Shown in pieces: positions 6,136 to 13,361 of a stretch of 22,879 nt of DNA (its first letter is position 1; every line of letters starts with the position of its first letter). The stretch comes from Chitinispirillaceae bacterium (lineage in GTDB: Bacteria; Fibrobacterota; Chitinivibrionia; Chitinivibrionales; Chitinispirillaceae): NCBI GenBank assembly GCA_016932075.1, contig JAFGDP010000086.1, positions 1-22,879 of the forward strand. Direction: 5' to 3'. The position numbers were made by a program, and so were the translations under genes. Below the pieces are notes generated by a model. It saw nothing but the letters and a program-made list of their open reading frames with translations. It did not search any database and had not been told where the DNA came from.

Positions 6136-6358
6136 CAAGAATGCCGTCGGTGACCTCCCGTGAGCTGTTAAAGTTCCTGAAAAAACAAGGATTTACGGAA
6201 GACAGGCAATCCGGCGTCACCTGGCCCTATGGAATGCGGAACAAAAGATATCCGTTACTATTCCGATACATACCGGATGCGATCTGGGCAGAGGTCTTGC
6301 GGTTAAAATACTCAAGGATGCTGGATATACGGTTGAAGAATATCTTTCCCTCAGGTAG
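6132..6358 (+). pseudogene. hicA: HicA mRNA interferase gene broken by a one-base frameshift
   Basis: The first frame reads MTRMPSVTSRELLKFLKKQG and FTEDRQSG, the normal HicA N-terminus. In the next frame (from 6218) the text continues HLALWNAEQKISVTIPIHTG, then CDLGRGLAVKILKDAGYTVE and EYLSLR with a stop at 6356-6358. Families of HicA read GSH at this point; here GGC-GT-CAC lacks one base, so the catalytic histidine (dsRBD-like fold, GSHxxxxN region) drops out of frame. The uncorrected frame runs into junk to 6380. Toxin activity should be lost. The other parts are well conserved, which suggests a recent event. A one-base assembly error is the alternative. Confidence 0.85.
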
Positions 6359-6382
6359 TAAAAGGCGAGCAACCGTTTAAAA

Positions 6383-6640
6383 TTGAACCGCTCAGGTGAT
6401 AGAATCCTGAATCCCCGGATAAAGACATGCATTCCGAAAGACGACTACCGATTGAAACTTGTTTTTGCCAACGGCGAGCAGGGCGTTTTTGATTGCCGTC
6501 CGCTGCTTGATTTTGGCGTTTTTTCCGAATTAAAGGACTTGTCCGATTTTAAGATGGCCAAAGCAAGTAACGGGACGGTTGTATGGCCGCATGAACAGGA
6601 TATCTGTCCCGATACCCTCTATCTTGACTCTCGCAAGTAA
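6383..6640 (+). CDS. DUF2442 domain protein (about 78-85 aa)
   Basis: The body matches DUF2442: NPRIKTCIPKDDYRLKLVFA, NGEQGVFDCRPLLDFGVF, then NGTVVWPHEQDICPDTLYLD. These small proteins often accompany DUF4160 or other toxin-antitoxin-like genes; their function is unknown. No DUF4160 partner is seen here. The start is uncertain: a TTG at 6383 opens the frame, but the family begins near ILNPR, where only a CTG at 6407 (with AGGTGA ahead) is available. The absence of an ATG or GTG may mean the 5' end has been lost or altered. It lies 24 bp behind the hicA remnant on the same strand. Confidence 0.65.
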   Translation: MNRSGDRILNPRIKTCIPKDDYRLKLVFANGEQGVFDCRPLLDFGVFSELKDLSDFKMAKASNGTVVWPHEQDICPDTLYLDSRK

Positions 6641-6921
6641 GAGATAGCCGCCTGGAAAGTATTCCTCTGCTGGAAGTTCACGCAAAATTTGCCGTGCTTG
6701 CGCACGAAGACCTTCTGACGCTCTCGGAAAACATCAGGTGAAGTGAAAAATCGAATGGTTCTGCAAATGCGACTGTTGAATTCCTGCCCCTCTGGGAATG
6801 GATGGCAGATCCGGTGTTTTACGGCCAGTAGAGACGCGAAGCATCATGAGATTCAGTAATTCCCGCGTCACCACGACACGGCCGTTACTTTGAGAGATAT
6901 GGCAATGGCGCAGATACCAGG
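6641..6921. other. gap with possible gene remnants, nothing firm
   Basis: No complete gene. Two short coding-looking pieces stand on the plus strand: one ending SIPLLEVHAKFAVLAHEDLL and TLSENIR before a stop near 6741, another ending TVEFLPLWEWMADPVFYGQ with a stop near 6830. I do not recognise either. They may be decayed ends of accessory genes from the same patch. Confidence 0.3.
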
Positions 6922-7272
6922 TCAGTACGTGCGAGAGGCGGATATACCGCTATGCTGAAGGTCCGTGACCGTGATCGTATTCGTTGCGCCGGTAACCGTG
7001 ATCTGGTAATTGGCCGCATTGAAATAGAGATTTAACGGCGGCGTATTCGGTGTCTGGTCCCCTTCGGTCGGATCATTGCCGGTGCGGCGAAGAAAGGCGT
7101 TGGCAGCGGCAGCAGCGGTTTCGGCAAGGTTGTTCACCGTGGTTTGCCGCTGGTCATGGATATAACCGACATACATGGGAATGGCCACAGCGGCCAGGAT
7201 GGCCATGATGGCAGCGACAACGATGGCTTCGACAAGGGTGAAACCTTTTGTTCCTTTTTCGCTTTTTTTCAT
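6922..7272 (-). CDS. type IV pilin, major-pilin type (116 aa)
   Basis: Leader MKKSEKGTKG, cleavage after Gly10, then FTLVEAIVVAAIMAILAAVA and IPMYVGYI: a textbook type IVa/pseudopilin helix with Glu at +5 and Pro at +22. The mature part is short (about 106 residues) with an alanine-rich helix (LAETAAAAANAFL) and a Thr-rich beta sheet. There are no cysteines, so no disulfide-bonded D-region. The many Thr and Ser residues would be possible O-glycan sites. Shine-Dalgarno AAGGAA is eight bases ahead of the ATG. The promoter lies at 7327-7371, downstream of the glycosyltransferase gene on the same strand. It could be the major pilin or, given its small size, a pseudopilin. Confidence 0.85.
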   Translation of the reverse strand: MKKSEKGTKGFTLVEAIVVAAIMAILAAVAIPMYVGYIHDQRQTTVNNLAETAAAAANAFLRRTGNDPTEGDQTPNTPPLNLYFNAANYQITVTGATNTITVTDLQHSGISASRTY

Positions 7273-7326
7273 ATTAAAAGTTCCTTATCGTGAATACGGA
7301 AATCCTGTATGTAGGTTTATAATATA

Positions 7327-7371
7327 ATTATACGAAACCCTAAAGATAATAACAAGGCATAAATAAGCGCT
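7327..7371 (-). promoter_or_regulatory. promoter of the first pilin gene with AGCGCT box
   Basis: Minus strand: AGCGCT (7371-7366, inside the 10-bp palindrome TAAGCGCTTA), 10 bp, TTGTTA (7355-7350), 17 bp, TATAAT (7332-7327). Predicted start about 7320, leader about 48 nt. Same spacing as at 2845-2889. Confidence 0.75.
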
Positions 7372-7408
7372 TAAACAAAATGCTCTCATAATATAATATA
7401 ACAATGGA

Positions 7409-8983
7409 TTACCGGTATTCTTGCCTTAAGACATACATGTTAAGAAACACCGAAGGAGCTATTTCTACGGATAAAGGTTTATATAATTTAAATATCAGGT
7501 CTGAATCATACAAATCCCTTTCCCACTCCCAGATAAGAGGCTCTGCATAGGGGATAAATGGCCGGTTCATTGAATCTCGAGGTTTGGAGGTAATATCGAT
7601 GTTTCCAGCCAAGATAAAAGTAGGTTTGCATGATAGAATGTATTGACCATCATGTTTTTCATGGCCAGCCATTCCTGTACCAATATTCCTCATTTTACGG
7701 TGCGCGATATGCCGATCAGTCAACCCCATCATATCAAAAATCTTGAGCCCGGAATAATAACCGATAGCACCTATAGGCACAGCAGCAATGCTCTCTTCAT
7801 GTAAAGTATGTTCTTTAAACCAGCGTCCTGCAATTGTCCAGTTAGGAACTTGAAGCTCTTTTTGAATTTTATATAAGCGAAAAAAAGGTCCGGCAATTGG
7901 GATGGTAGCGCTTGTAATACACCAGAGGACAATTGCACTGCCTGCTAAAATATATATAGTTCGTGGTGCAAAAAAGCGCAGCTTATTAACACAAATATCA
8001 ATAGATTTTGCCTGAAGAACGGCAAGAAGCGGCAATGCCGGAATGGCAAACCGGTACATAGGAAGCCCATCTCCCCCCTCCCATATTACGGCAAGCCAGA
8101 GCAAGGCAGCAGACGTTGCGACAAGGCGTTGCTGTGCGTCGCCTCTAATACAGAAATAAAGAACAGGCAGAATCATTGCCAGGTACCCTTCATGGTCGAC
8201 AGCATATGACGAGAAATAGCTGACGCCGCGAAGGACTTGATGAATGCCGCCGCCGGTTTTGGCGTAATAGGTGTTGGGCAACCAGTCGCCAAAGTATAGA
8301 TATCTGAAAAGAAAAAGAGCTGCGGCCCCTACAAGTATTGGTATGGCTAACAAAGAGACTGTTTTCAAGTCATGGGACCGTATTCCTTCGGCAGTTGTCC
8401 AAGCGATAAGAATAAAGCCAATAATAATGCCTTCCGGACGGGTCCAAATGGCACAGATAGTCAAGACTAGACAAAGTATCCATTGCTTCCGAATATAGCA
8501 GAGAATGGTAGAAATAATGAGCAATGAAAAAAGCGATGTTTCCATTCCTGACGGGGCCCAGCAGGCAAAAGAACCATTGCATGCCAGGGAGAAAGCAACG
8601 CCGGCTAATGCGATCAAGGACGGTGGCTTCTGAGACAGCGAAGAAAGCAGCATGACGGATATCAGTATAATGGCGATGCCTGCTAAAAGACCGAAAAGGC
8701 GGGAAACAGGGAGAAGATTGTCGGTGACAATCGCAAAGAGGGCTGTAAAAAAAGTCCATAAAAGGCTTGTGCATCCTTCTACACGCTCGCCGATATTATA
8801 GACAATGCCGTGTCCATTCGCGATATTTTTCGCATACCGTAATGTTATGAATGAATCATCTGAAACAAATCCATACCATTGTGAGTGGATGATCATAATC
8901 AATGAGGCGCATATAAATATGATCGAAGCGGGGATTAATAACGGGTGTTTAGTATGGTTAATCGGATTGGGCCGTATATCCAT
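7409..8983 (-). CDS. membrane GT-C glycosyltransferase, AftB/arabinofuranosyltransferase-like (524 aa)
   Basis: A polytopic membrane protein with about ten hydrophobic helices. The first periplasmic loop carries VSDDSFITLRYAKNIANGHG (residues 40-59) and VYNIGERVEGCTSLLW, the Asp-Asp motif and following block of the GT-C family that includes AftB-type lipid-linked sugar transferases. A C-terminal periplasmic region has IGAIGYYSGLKIFDMMGLTD and RHIAHRK, also typical of this group. These enzymes use polyprenyl-phosphate sugars on the outer face of the inner membrane. It sits next to a pilin gene on the same strand. Known precedent: TfpW in Pseudomonas, a GT-C enzyme coded beside pilA, adds arabinofuranose to pilin. 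A role in pilin glycosylation is inferred. The start at 8983 is 88 bp from the divergent gene; its ribosome site is poor. Donor sugar cannot be told from sequence. Confidence 0.8.
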   Translation of the reverse strand: MDIRPNPINHTKHPLLIPASIIFICASLIMIIHSQWYGFVSDDSFITLRYAKNIANGHGIVYNIGERVEGCTSLLWTFFTALFAIVTDNLLPVSRLFGLLAGIAIILISVMLLSSLSQKPPSLIALAGVAFSLACNGSFACWAPSGMETSLFSLLIISTILCYIRKQWILCLVLTICAIWTRPEGIIIGFILIAWTTAEGIRSHDLKTVSLLAIPILVGAAALFLFRYLYFGDWLPNTYYAKTGGGIHQVLRGVSYFSSYAVDHEGYLAMILPVLYFCIRGDAQQRLVATSAALLWLAVIWEGGDGLPMYRFAIPALPLLAVLQAKSIDICVNKLRFFAPRTIYILAGSAIVLWCITSATIPIAGPFFRLYKIQKELQVPNWTIAGRWFKEHTLHEESIAAVPIGAIGYYSGLKIFDMMGLTDRHIAHRKMRNIGTGMAGHEKHDGQYILSCKPTFILAGNIDITSKPRDSMNRPFIPYAEPLIWEWERDLYDSDLIFKLYKPLSVEIAPSVFLNMYVLRQEYR

Positions 8984-8985
8984 TT

Positions 8986-9013
8986 TTGTCTATAGCCTGC
9001 GTGTGCATACAAT
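8986..9013 (+). promoter_or_regulatory. candidate promoter of the plus-strand glycosyltransferase pair
   Basis: TTGTCT (8986-8991), 16 bp, TACAAT (9008-9013) within the 88-bp divergent gap. Predicted start near 9020, leader about 50 nt. Confidence 0.4.
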
Positions 9014-9071
9014 AGTACAATTATGCTGCATATTCGAAAAGTGGTTTGTGTTTAATATCGGAAGGATTAGT

Positions 9072-10586
9072 ATGCCTCGAAAAAATTTCATGTCGTCTTT
9101 TTCTGTTGATTCCAATCATGGATTGCGTATCTGGGCGGTCCTGACTCTTGCTGTCCTTATCGGAACAGTTTTTTTTATCCCGGGCCGTATCGGTGTCATG
9201 GGATACATGCCGCCTGACGACGCGAGCAGGCATATCGGCAAGGCAATTTCAGGAAAGCCGTGGAATGACATTCTTGTCATACGCCCTGAAATAACCACTG
9301 ACATGCATCATGGCTGGGATACCATGCTCGGCTTCCTGCATAGAAAACTGGGAGTCAGCGCCAACGGGCTCATGGCTTTCAGCGTGTCGTTTTGTTTTAT
9401 TCTTTTCGCGGTATTGCCGCTGTTTTTTCTCCGGCGGCCGGAAGCCTGGCCTGCCACGCTTTGTCTTCTTTCTATTTTTGATATTTATCTTTTAAACAGG
9501 ATATTTCTCGGCCGGCCGTTCATTGTTTCGATTTCAGTGCTTTCAATCATCCTCCTGACATGGGAGAAATACGCGGAAAAAAAGACGCCCTACGGCCATA
9601 TGGTTTTTCTGATTGGCATGTTGACCATAAATTCATGGCTCGCGCCGACCTCCGCGTATCTGTTTGCAATACCGCTGTTAGGGTTTATCTGCGGCCGACA
9701 ATGGCGTGCGTTCGTACGGATTGCGCTGGGAATTTTTCTAGGATGTTGTCTTGGCTATGCGCTCACCGGATACCCGTTCAGACTCGCGCATGACGTTTTT
9801 TTCATGGTGACAAATGCTCCTGATCAGCACCTGCTTTCACGGATGCTGGTTACCGAATTCCTTCCGGTCAATGGCAACCTGCTGATCGCGATAGTTGTCG
9901 CTGCATTTATTGCCCTCCGGGCGTATCGGAAAAAATGGGACCGGGAAACAATTGATAATCCGGTTTTTTATAATGCCGTATGCGGCATTGTACTGGGCTT
10001 TTTTGTGGGACGGTTCTGGAGCGATTGGGGCCTTATCGCTGCCCTGGTGTGGATCGCAAGGGAAATAAGCCTATTGTCTGAGGACCTCCTGCTATTCAAT
10101 TCTTTGCGCCGTTTTGCCGTGAGCAGCATTGCAGTATTGTGCTTTTTCATCGTACTTACCGCAGATATACAAAGCAGATGGACTGCAGGAATACCGCGCT
10201 ATCCGCTTATGTATGATAAAGCAACGTTCGAGGAAAAGGCTTGGTATCCTGATTCCGGCGGGATAATTTTTAATGACAATATGGGTGTCTTTTTTCAAAC
10301 ATTCTTTTACAATCCGCATGCTCCCTGGAAATACATGGTGGGATTTGAACCGATTTTGATGAAGCCGGATGACCTTGCGATTTACCGGAACATCCAGCGG
10401 AATATAGGGCAAATCGACTCCTATGACCCATGGATCAAAAAAATGAGACCCTGCGACAGGATGGTAATGCTGTCCGAAACCCAGCCCAAGCTTGAACAGC
10501 TTGAGTGGTATTGCATAAATAGAAACAAATGGTTGGGAAGGCTGCCTCAGGGCAAAGTGGGAGATTCAGTCAAGGCAGCAAAGTGA
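9072..10586 (+). CDS. polytopic membrane protein, probable GT-C-type glycosyltransferase (504 aa)
   Basis: About ten hydrophobic segments followed by a soluble C-terminal domain of roughly 130 residues (from about 375). The first loop contains YMPPDDASRHIGKAISGKPW (Asp-Asp at 49-50) and then MHHGWDTMLGFLH, which resembles the catalytic loop of GT-C transferases, though I cannot name a subfamily. The frame is open back to 8805, through the neighbouring gene on the other strand; the ATG at 9072 has GGAAGGA five bases ahead and begins a normal membrane protein, so I chose it. The stop overlaps the next start as GTGA, so the two are translationally coupled. By company it probably works on the same glycan as its neighbours. 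Confidence in the gene is high, in the function moderate. Confidence 0.75.
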   Translation: MPRKNFMSSFSVDSNHGLRIWAVLTLAVLIGTVFFIPGRIGVMGYMPPDDASRHIGKAISGKPWNDILVIRPEITTDMHHGWDTMLGFLHRKLGVSANGLMAFSVSFCFILFAVLPLFFLRRPEAWPATLCLLSIFDIYLLNRIFLGRPFIVSISVLSIILLTWEKYAEKKTPYGHMVFLIGMLTINSWLAPTSAYLFAIPLLGFICGRQWRAFVRIALGIFLGCCLGYALTGYPFRLAHDVFFMVTNAPDQHLLSRMLVTEFLPVNGNLLIAIVVAAFIALRAYRKKWDRETIDNPVFYNAVCGIVLGFFVGRFWSDWGLIAALVWIAREISLLSEDLLLFNSLRRFAVSSIAVLCFFIVLTADIQSRWTAGIPRYPLMYDKATFEEKAWYPDSGGIIFNDNMGVFFQTFFYNPHAPWKYMVGFEPILMKPDDLAIYRNIQRNIGQIDSYDPWIKKMRPCDRMVMLSETQPKLEQLEWYCINRNKWLGRLPQGKVGDSVKAAK

Positions 10587-12436
10587 AGCAGTGTCCTGTG
10601 GCTCAAAAATTACAATGGCTAAAATTCCGGCGTTCATTTCCTGTTATTTATCCATTATTGCTTTCGGTCCAGTTTATTATTATCCTGAAATGGAGCTGGA
10701 GAAAATGGCCTGATGTTATAGTTGATTTTGGAAGAGAGTTGTATATTCCCTGGAGGATAGTATCAGGAGAAATTCTATACAGGGACATATCACATTTTTT
10801 TGGCCCGTTTTCCCACTACTTTAATGCACTCTTTTTTTATTTATTCGGTTCCTCGTATACGACGCTTATTTTCGTTAATATTGCCCTGTCAATTTTATTA
10901 ATTGCGATTTTGTACAGGCTCGTTTCACGGTCTTGCGATCATTTTACGGCATTTGTTTGCAGCAGCGTGGTCATAACCGTTTTTTTGGCTTCTGAGTATT
11001 ATTATTGCGGTAATTACAATTTTATAAGCCCTTACGCTCACGAAGCCACGCATGGTTTAATATTGTCAATTGTGATGATATACTTGTTAGGGACATTCTT
11101 TTCCCGTTTCTCATTACGATATATTATCGCAGCCGGATTCCTGTTCGGGCTCGTATTCCTTACCAAATTTGAACCAATAATTGCCAGTACGGCTACCGTG
11201 GGCATTTTTTTTGTTTTGCTGGCAAAGATCGGAAAGAGTCCTGGTGAAATTGCCAGAATGGTTGTTGCTTTTATTGCGAGCACAATGCTGCCGGTAGCGG
11301 CCTTTTTCCTCTATTTTTCCTTTCAATTACCGGTTAAGGAGGCGCTGCATGCCGTAATAGCAGCATGGGACGGGTTGGGGTCTGCCCAAAATATGATAGG
11401 GAGCAAATTCTATGCTGATATTATGGGACTAGATTTCCCGTATCTGAATGGAGCAAAGGCTTTGATTGAGTTTATTGTGGTTGTAGCGTATCTGTTTTGT
11501 GTTGTAATGATAAGCAAATTTTTCGATAAATATAAGAAGAAAAAAGGGGTTGTCATCATCTGCGTCAGCATTCTTTGCGTGATGCTGTCATTGGTTTTCT
11601 TTGCCGATGTTTACAAAATTGGGCGTTCTCTGCCTATAGTAACCATTCTTATTATCGGTTTGCTTGTGTGGTTTTGTTTTTTCTCGCCGGGGATAGAATA
11701 TACTAAGCGTATAGGGTATTGGCGGATGATCTTATTCGGCGTTTTTTCACTTTTTATGCTGGCAAAAATGTTTTTAAACTGTAGGTTGTACCATTATGGA
11801 TTTTATCTGGGATTGCCGGCGGTCGTCATTGCAACTGCAGCAGTCATGTACTATTCACCGCGCTGGCTAAAGCTAAAACCTGTCGCAGGATTACTATACC
11901 GTACAATTGCATCTCTTGCGGTTGCTGTATTTATCGTGCTTTTTATACATTTGTCTGATTTTTTTTATAAGCAAAAAACTTTTTTAATTGGTACTGGTGA
12001 AGATGCTTTTTTAACCTTTGCCCCGCACTTGATGATGCAAACCGGTCCGATAGATGAAGCGCTTCGGTGGATCAATGCAAATATTGATAAAAAAGAGACT
12101 TTGGTTGTTATCCCCGAAGGGGTTATGTTGAATTTCCTGACAAAACGTGCCAATCCGACAAGATTTGTCAATTTTATGGTCCCGGAGCTCGCCTTTTTCA
12201 GAGAGGATACCATACTGAGTTCCTTTAGGAAAAATAATCCAGATTATTTCGTTATTATAGACAAAAAATATAATGAATATGGAGTCGGTGAATTCGGGAG
12301 CAACGGGTATGGAGAAAAAATATCGAATTGGATAAACGACAACTATCAATCAGTATATGTATTAAATTTCATGGTGAAGAATAAACGTATGTTTTTCATA
12401 ATTATTTTTAAGAAAAAGAATCGTATTTCTCCATAG
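10583..12436 (+). CDS. membrane glycosyltransferase of the GT39/PMT_2-like GT-C type (617 aa)
   Basis: About twelve hydrophobic segments. The first loop reads VIVDFGRELYIPWRIVSGEI (residues 46-65) and LYRDISHFFGPFSHYFNALF, the DFGRELxxPxxxxxGxxLYRD pattern of a PMT_2-like family of putative dolichol/polyprenyl-phosphate sugar transferases. The last 130 residues form a soluble domain (IDEALRWINANI, then NNPDYFVIIDKKYNEYG). Start: a GTG at 10583 overlaps the preceding stop and has AAGG ahead; an ATG at 10529 is in frame but lies deep in the previous gene. Base composition is very AT-rich compared with pilC (20 G/C in 60 at 10861-10920), a sign of separate ancestry. It ends against a bidirectional terminator facing the second pilin gene. 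Substrate unknown; pilin or a surface polysaccharide are both possible. Confidence 0.78.
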   Translation: MKQCPVAQKLQWLKFRRSFPVIYPLLLSVQFIIILKWSWRKWPDVIVDFGRELYIPWRIVSGEILYRDISHFFGPFSHYFNALFFYLFGSSYTTLIFVNIALSILLIAILYRLVSRSCDHFTAFVCSSVVITVFLASEYYYCGNYNFISPYAHEATHGLILSIVMIYLLGTFFSRFSLRYIIAAGFLFGLVFLTKFEPIIASTATVGIFFVLLAKIGKSPGEIARMVVAFIASTMLPVAAFFLYFSFQLPVKEALHAVIAAWDGLGSAQNMIGSKFYADIMGLDFPYLNGAKALIEFIVVVAYLFCVVMISKFFDKYKKKKGVVIICVSILCVMLSLVFFADVYKIGRSLPIVTILIIGLLVWFCFFSPGIEYTKRIGYWRMILFGVFSLFMLAKMFLNCRLYHYGFYLGLPAVVIATAAVMYYSPRWLKLKPVAGLLYRTIASLAVAVFIVLFIHLSDFFYKQKTFLIGTGEDAFLTFAPHLMMQTGPIDEALRWINANIDKKETLVVIPEGVMLNFLTKRANPTRFVNFMVPELAFFREDTILSSFRKNNPDYFVIIDKKYNEYGVGEFGSNGYGEKISNWINDNYQSVYVLNFMVKNKRMFFIIIFKKKNRISP

Positions 12437-12489
12437 CAATAGTAGCTTGGTGATTAAAAGGAAGATATTCAAAGCGCCTATGCATAATA

Positions 12490-12526
12490 AAACAGGCCCG
12501 GTATATATAAAATACCGGACCTGTTT
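12490..12526. terminator. bidirectional terminator between convergent genes
   Basis: A 15-bp stem with a single mismatch: AAACAGGCCCGGTAT (12490-12504) against ATACCGGACCTGTTT (12512-12526), loop of 7. On the minus strand the mismatch becomes a G-U pair and the stem is followed by TTTTATTAT, so it serves the pilin gene ending at 12554 best; it also closes the plus-strand glycosyltransferase transcript ending at 12436. Confidence 0.85.
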
Positions 12527-12553
12527 AAAAAGCGAAATAAAGGAAAAGCAACT

Positions 12554-12937
12554 TTAATAGTTAAAATTGCCGTTTGAATTATACGTACCCCTTCTGCACG
12601 TTACCGTTCCACCAGCAGCTTGGGTTCCTGTAGTAGTTATAATCATACCTTCGGGCACTACATAAGTGACAACTTGTCCGCTAGGCAAGTTGGTGCTCCA
12701 CTGTGCGCCCGCGTTCCAAGCTTGTGCCGCTGGGAAACCGCTGGCTGCCTCAGCATTCCTCGCAGCAGCCAGGAAGCTTGCAGCAGAACCTGCAGCATTG
12801 TTGCATGCGCTTATGTTCGAATCCCTTATATACCCAATATACAGCGGTATCGCCACTGCGGCCAGTACGGCCACGATTACGGCGACAACGATAACTTCAA
12901 CAAGGGTAAATCCCTTGTCCTTTTTCTTGCGTAGCAT
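12554..12937 (-). CDS. second type IV pilin (127 aa, with a cysteine pair)
   Basis: Leader MLRKKKDKG, cleavage after Gly9, then FTLVEVIVVAVIVAVLAAVA and IPLYIGYIRDS; Glu at +5, Pro at +22. The N-terminus is close to that of the pilin at 6922-7272, so the two are paralogues. The mature part has Cys45 and Cys114, which could form the C-terminal disulfide loop of classical pilins, and many Ala, Ser, Thr and Gly residues. Shine-Dalgarno AGGGAGG lies seven bases ahead of the ATG. The gene is monocistronic, with a strong terminator at 12490-12526 and a long leader (about 159 nt) behind an AGCGCT promoter at 13103-13150. Strong terminator plus consensus -10 suggest high expression; this is my candidate for the major pilin, but the roles of the two pilins cannot be separated by sequence. 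Confidence 0.87.
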   Translation of the reverse strand: MLRKKKDKGFTLVEVIVVAVIVAVLAAVAIPLYIGYIRDSNISACNNAAGSAASFLAAARNAEAASGFPAAQAWNAGAQWSTNLPSGQVVTYVVPEGMIITTTGTQAAGGTVTCRRGTYNSNGNFNY

Positions 12938-12967
12938 TAAAGCCTCCCTTGAAAAATAGGGTTAAGG

Positions 12968-13029
12968 TTATATGACAAGGCCGTTATGGCCGTTGCCTAT
13001 GGTATTCCAGGTCATTTTTTGTATGCCAA
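12968..13029 (-). CDS. possible leader ORFs in the pilin mRNA leader
   Basis: Within the leader of the second pilin gene the minus strand carries AAAAGGAGGTGAT (13043-13031), a full anti-Shine-Dalgarno match. Five bases after AGGAGG a TTG opens a five-codon frame (MAYKK, 13029-13012) whose TGA overlaps an ATG that opens a 15-codon frame (MTWNTIGNGHNGLVI, ending at 12968). The pilin ATG follows 31 bp later with its own ribosome site. A leader peptide or a standby ribosome site is possible; a chance match is the alternative. Confidence 0.25.
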
Positions 13030-13102
13030 TATCACCTCCTTTTCTTTATAGTTGAAAGGTTGTGGCCAAGGCAATTTGTACCTCAGGCATATTCTACATC
13101 TT

Positions 13103-13150
13103 ATTATAACAAAAATCCAGGCAAAAATTCAATAAATATATTGAAGCGCT
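13103..13150 (-). promoter_or_regulatory. promoter of the second pilin gene with AGCGCT box
   Basis: Minus strand: AGCGCT (13150-13145), 12 bp, TTGAAT (13132-13127), 18 bp, TATAAT (13108-13103). Between the box and the -35 is a perfect inverted repeat TTCAATA-N4-TATTGAA (13128-13145). Predicted start about 13096. The TTTTAGCGCTT core is identical to that at the minor-pilin operon. Confidence 0.75.
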
Positions 13151-13263
13151 AAAACTGTTGATTTATAAGTAGATAGCGTGCCCGCAAACAGGGCCGGGAA
13201 AAAAATAATTTTGTGAAATCAGGTGAAATGTATGAAAAATAAGAGCACAGCGGGCGCACTCCG

Positions 13264-13361
13264 TATGGACCCCTCCGGCGCGTTGCGCCACCTCCCCTGC
13301 CGGGGGAGGCCTTACAGAACTGGCTCCCCTGGCAGGTGAAAGCGACTGAGGGGTTTCTTCT
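13264..13361. repeat. cluster of GC-rich palindromes, including copy 2 of the window-start repeat
   Basis: Three elements in a row: GGCGC-GTT-GCGCC (13277-13289), CCTCCCC-TGCCG-GGGGAGG (13291-13309) and CTCCCCTGGCAGG followed by the 22-base block shared with 23-44 (here 13337-13358). A minus-strand frame of 94 codons crosses it but looks like no protein. The rest of 13151-13436 holds nothing I can name. Confidence 0.6.

Noticed and set aside
8805..9071. N-terminal extension of the plus-strand glycosyltransferase
   Set aside because: It would run through the 5' end of the divergent glycosyltransferase; a strong GGAAGGA site supports the ATG at 9072.
12812..12822. GTTCGAATCCC, like a tRNA T-loop
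   Set aside because: It lies within the second pilin's coding sequence, and no acceptor or anticodon stems can be folded around it.
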